Source of the DNA: Prevotella sp. 10(H)
GTDB lineage: Bacteria; Bacteroidota; Bacteroidia; Bacteroidales; Dysgonomonadaceae
Direction of reading: 5' to 3'
Assembly: GCF_000711235.1 (NCBI RefSeq)
Contig: NZ_JOMI01000003.1
Coordinates: forward strand, 186,001 to 250,000
DNA length: 64,000 nt
Shown: one piece after another, positions 62,020-64,000 of the stretch
How positions within the stretch are numbered: the first letter of the stretch is position 1
Layout: each line of letters begins with the position of its first letter
Program-made: the position numbers and the translations under genes
Notes under the pieces: generated by a model
The model's database searches: none
What the model was told of the DNA's origin: nothing
Seen by the model: the letters and a program-made list of their open reading frames with translations, nothing else

Positions 62020-64000
62020 TTATCCGTTGTATGTCTGAATATTACACAGGACTTTTTGATAGATCGGATTCTGATTTAATATATAATCATTCCCCACCAT
62101 GAAAAGCTGTTCGCGTGCGCGGGTCAATGCAACATTCAGCTTACGGTCTACTGTTCCCTCACGGTTCATATTGCTGAAATATTTCAATTGATAAGGCTTG
62201 TTGAAGGAGAATGACAGGATGATTATATCCCTTTGGCTACCCTGATACCGTTCTACCGTGTCGACCATAATATTATTAAGTTCCGGTATGCCGGTTTCTT
62301 CCAGTTTTTGCTTTATCAGCGCTATCTGGTTGCGGTAAGGTGCTATAATACCTAGTGTCCGTTCTGGGTCGAAAGGAATGTTGTTTACTTTGTATATTTC
62401 CAGTAATGTTTTCGTCAGATTGACTATAACATAAACTTCCGCTCTATTCACCTTATCCGAAATATCCGTATTATCGGTTTCCCTAACGGGAATAAAAGAT
62501 ACGCGGTTTTTTGCTGCTAATAGCTGATAGTTGTCATGGATATCATAAACAGGAAAATTCAAAGGTATCTCCTGTCTTTCAGTAGCCGTAACAAGTAAAT
62601 TGTCGTAGAAATTTATGTTTACCAGTTCTGAAATATCTCTGTGCATACGCCCGTGATACGTCAGTGTATCGTAAGCTTGTGCCCAGCCTTGTTTCTGGCA
62701 AATACGGAACAGCCGCTCAAACAATGATTCGCGGCAATCATACAATCCGATATCGTTCAGTTCTTTTTCTTCTACTTTCGATTTGTCCTCGCTTTGCAGG
62801 GTAATTGTAGACAATTGCTTATGGTCCCCAATCATAATGAATTTATCGAATAAGGGCAAAAGTCCGATAATCTGCGGTTCCAGAATCTGGGATGCTTCAT
62901 CGATAATAGCGACATAAAATCTTTTAAGGTCGAATAATTCAGGCTTTCCTGTAACAGATGCCAGTGTTCCTACAAATATGCGGGTATTCCTAATAGTATC
63001 CAGCAATTCTTTCCTGCTGTTTGCAGCATGCGATATATTCTGCAACAATCTGTGGCGGTAAGTTTCGCCGCAGGATAACTCACTGCCGATACGTATATAT
63101 TTATCGCAACTGCCTTCATCTTCACACAATGCATTCGAGATAGAGGAGCAAAGCTCATCGACAGCTCTATTGGTATATGCTATGACGAGAATATTGGTAT
63201 CCTGATTTTCATGAAAGCGTTCGATCAACTGACGGGCAAAAATAGATGTCTTTCCTGTTCCCGGAGGACCGACAATCAGAAAATAATCTTCAGCCGATAA
63301 TGCTTTTCTTATGACGCTTTCCTGCTTCTCCTCTTTTGTTATAACAGGATTGTCGTTGTCAGGCGAAAGGGTAGAGGAGGGCCTTTCTAAGCCCAGTAAT
63401 AAGTCCTTTTTATACTGTGGCGCGGAGAGGAATGCAAACAGGCTTTTATACATCGAATTGTAACTATGGTCGAGTTTGTCATGTTCCACTGCCCAATACT
63501 TGTATTTTGTAAAGAATTCCCTATTCCGCTGCTTATACCTGAAACGGAGAATAACTTCGTCCGAGGAAATCTTTACTACTATCCCTTTCAGAATCTGATT
63601 CGTCAATACAGATTCTTCATCGTTTAGCCGCGGATAAAGAATGCATATTTCACCCTCGCGGAAATTGACGCAATCGGCTGAATTAGTACGATAGAAGCGA
63701 ATAACCATGTCGCGTCCGCTATCATCTATATCTTTTATCTCGAGGTTAGCAAGCAATTCGAGGGCATTTTGCCGCTCTTCGAAAGTTGTGTTCCATAGGG
63801 CGGAAACACTCATAGATGAGTCGTAGTTTTCGTCTCCTGCTTTTTGGAGATAAAGTTCGCGGGCGATGAAACCGACATAGCGATAGAAATACATCCTTTC
63901 AAGTGGAGTAGCCTTATCTATAACTTTCTCCATTTCAGCCATTTTGTCAATAAAGAACTGGGGTGTGCGTCCGTAATTATCTATATTGAAAAGGGTTCTA
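62020..64000 (-). CDS. Dna2/UPF1-like superfamily 1 helicase, N-terminus beyond the window
   Basis: The frame is open from the stop at 62020 to the window edge; the ATG at 63942 is internal because upstream codons (…RTPQFFIDKMAEMEK) continue coding-like sequence with no stop. What is visible (over 650 residues) is a DExx-box SF1B helicase: Walker A GPPGTGKTSIFARQL, motif Ia VIAYTNRAVDEL, DEASQILEPQ (motif II), GDHKQL, then LGIIAPYRNQIALIKQKL, VDTVERYQGSQRDIIIL and NVALTRAREQL. Role in DNA repair or RNA processing is inference. The N-terminal domain is not seen. Confidence 0.88.
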   Translation of the reverse strand, partial: RTLFNIDNYGRTPQFFIDKMAEMEKVIDKATPLERMYFYRYVGFIARELYLQKAGDENYDSSMSVSALWNTTFEERQNALELLANLEIKDIDDSGRDMVIRFYRTNSADCVNFREGEICILYPRLNDEESVLTNQILKGIVVKISSDEVILRFRYKQRNREFFTKYKYWAVEHDKLDHSYNSMYKSLFAFLSAPQYKKDLLLGLERPSSTLSPDNDNPVITKEEKQESVIRKALSAEDYFLIVGPPGTGKTSIFARQLIERFHENQDTNILVIAYTNRAVDELCSSISNALCEDEGSCDKYIRIGSELSCGETYRHRLLQNISHAANSRKELLDTIRNTRIFVGTLASVTGKPELFDLKRFYVAIIDEASQILEPQIIGLLPLFDKFIMIGDHKQLSTITLQSEDKSKVEEKELNDIGLYDCRESLFERLFRICQKQGWAQAYDTLTYHGRMHRDISELVNINFYDNLLVTATERQEIPLNFPVYDIHDNYQLLAAKNRVSFIPVRETDNTDISDKVNRAEVYVIVNLTKTLLEIYKVNNIPFDPERTLGIIAPYRNQIALIKQKLEETGIPELNNIMVDTVERYQGSQRDIIILSFSFNKPYQLKYFSNMNREGTVDRKLNVALTRAREQLFMVGNDYILNQNPIYQKVLCNIQTYNG

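Overview
The window is about 64 kb of an AT-rich Bacteroidota chromosome, most likely order Bacteroidales and plausibly Dysgonomonas or a near relative. The evidence is the type IX secretion genes gldL-gldM-gldN, type III glutamine synthetase, DapL-route lysine synthesis, a branched-chain/2-oxoacid:ferredoxin oxidoreductase, many Cys-anchored lipoproteins, and promoters of the Bacteroidota TTTG-N18/19-TAnnTTTG type without clear Shine-Dalgarno sites. The genus is inference. No rRNA, tRNA, CRISPR array, IS element or phage gene was recognised. The chromosome is essentially core, with one small decayed locus.

Layout. 1-3.0 kb: end of gldL, then gldM and gldN (T9SS). 3.1-7.0 kb: a lipoprotein and the four-subunit 2-oxoacid oxidoreductase operon (minus). 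7.3-11.7 kb: ybaK-type deacylase, DUF4349 lipoprotein, pdxH, DUF2023 protein, flavodoxin, and rplU-rpmA with a structured leader. 11.8-27.3 kb: a lipoprotein, then a nitrogen/amino-acid block (asnB, dapF, dapL, glnN, gltB, gltD) with a GT87 membrane protein and a lipoprotein. 27.5-31.3 kb: cell-surface lipoproteins, two NlpC/P60 hydrolases, an outer-membrane barrel. 31.3-31.75 kb: a decayed locus. 31.8-37.8 kb: AddA-type helicase-nuclease, SUI1-type factor, mgsA, a class B1 metallo-beta-lactamase, a VOC protein, a small UBA-like protein. 37.9-43.4 kb: clpC, membrane-anchored hypothetical, yigZ, gdhA. 43.6-48.7 kb: rfbB, acidic membrane protein, murB, murA, DUF6891 protein. 48.8-55.6 kb: beta-helix protein, pncB, DUF1015 gene, serC, serA. 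55.7-60.5 kb: marR-tolC-hlyD-MFS efflux locus. 60.7-64 kb: TlpA-like lipoprotein and a Dna2/UPF1-like helicase cut by the window edge.

How the genes fit together. Ammonia is assimilated here by GdhA, GSIII and GOGAT and passed to asparagine (AsnB), diaminopimelate (DapL/DapF) and serine (SerC/SerA); diaminopimelate then meets MurA/MurB in peptidoglycan synthesis and NlpC/P60 enzymes in its turnover.

The most unusual content is non-coding. Several intergenic gaps carry degenerate repeats with strict 7-nt or 8-nt phase but variable units. Two gaps (upstream of pdxH and upstream of the MFS gene) are related composite cassettes, each holding two copies of one 44-nt element that contains the palindrome TTAAC-N8-GTTAA. 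A separate hairpin-containing element abuts the start codons of dapL and the SUI1-type gene. These repeats are the best candidates for something undescribed.
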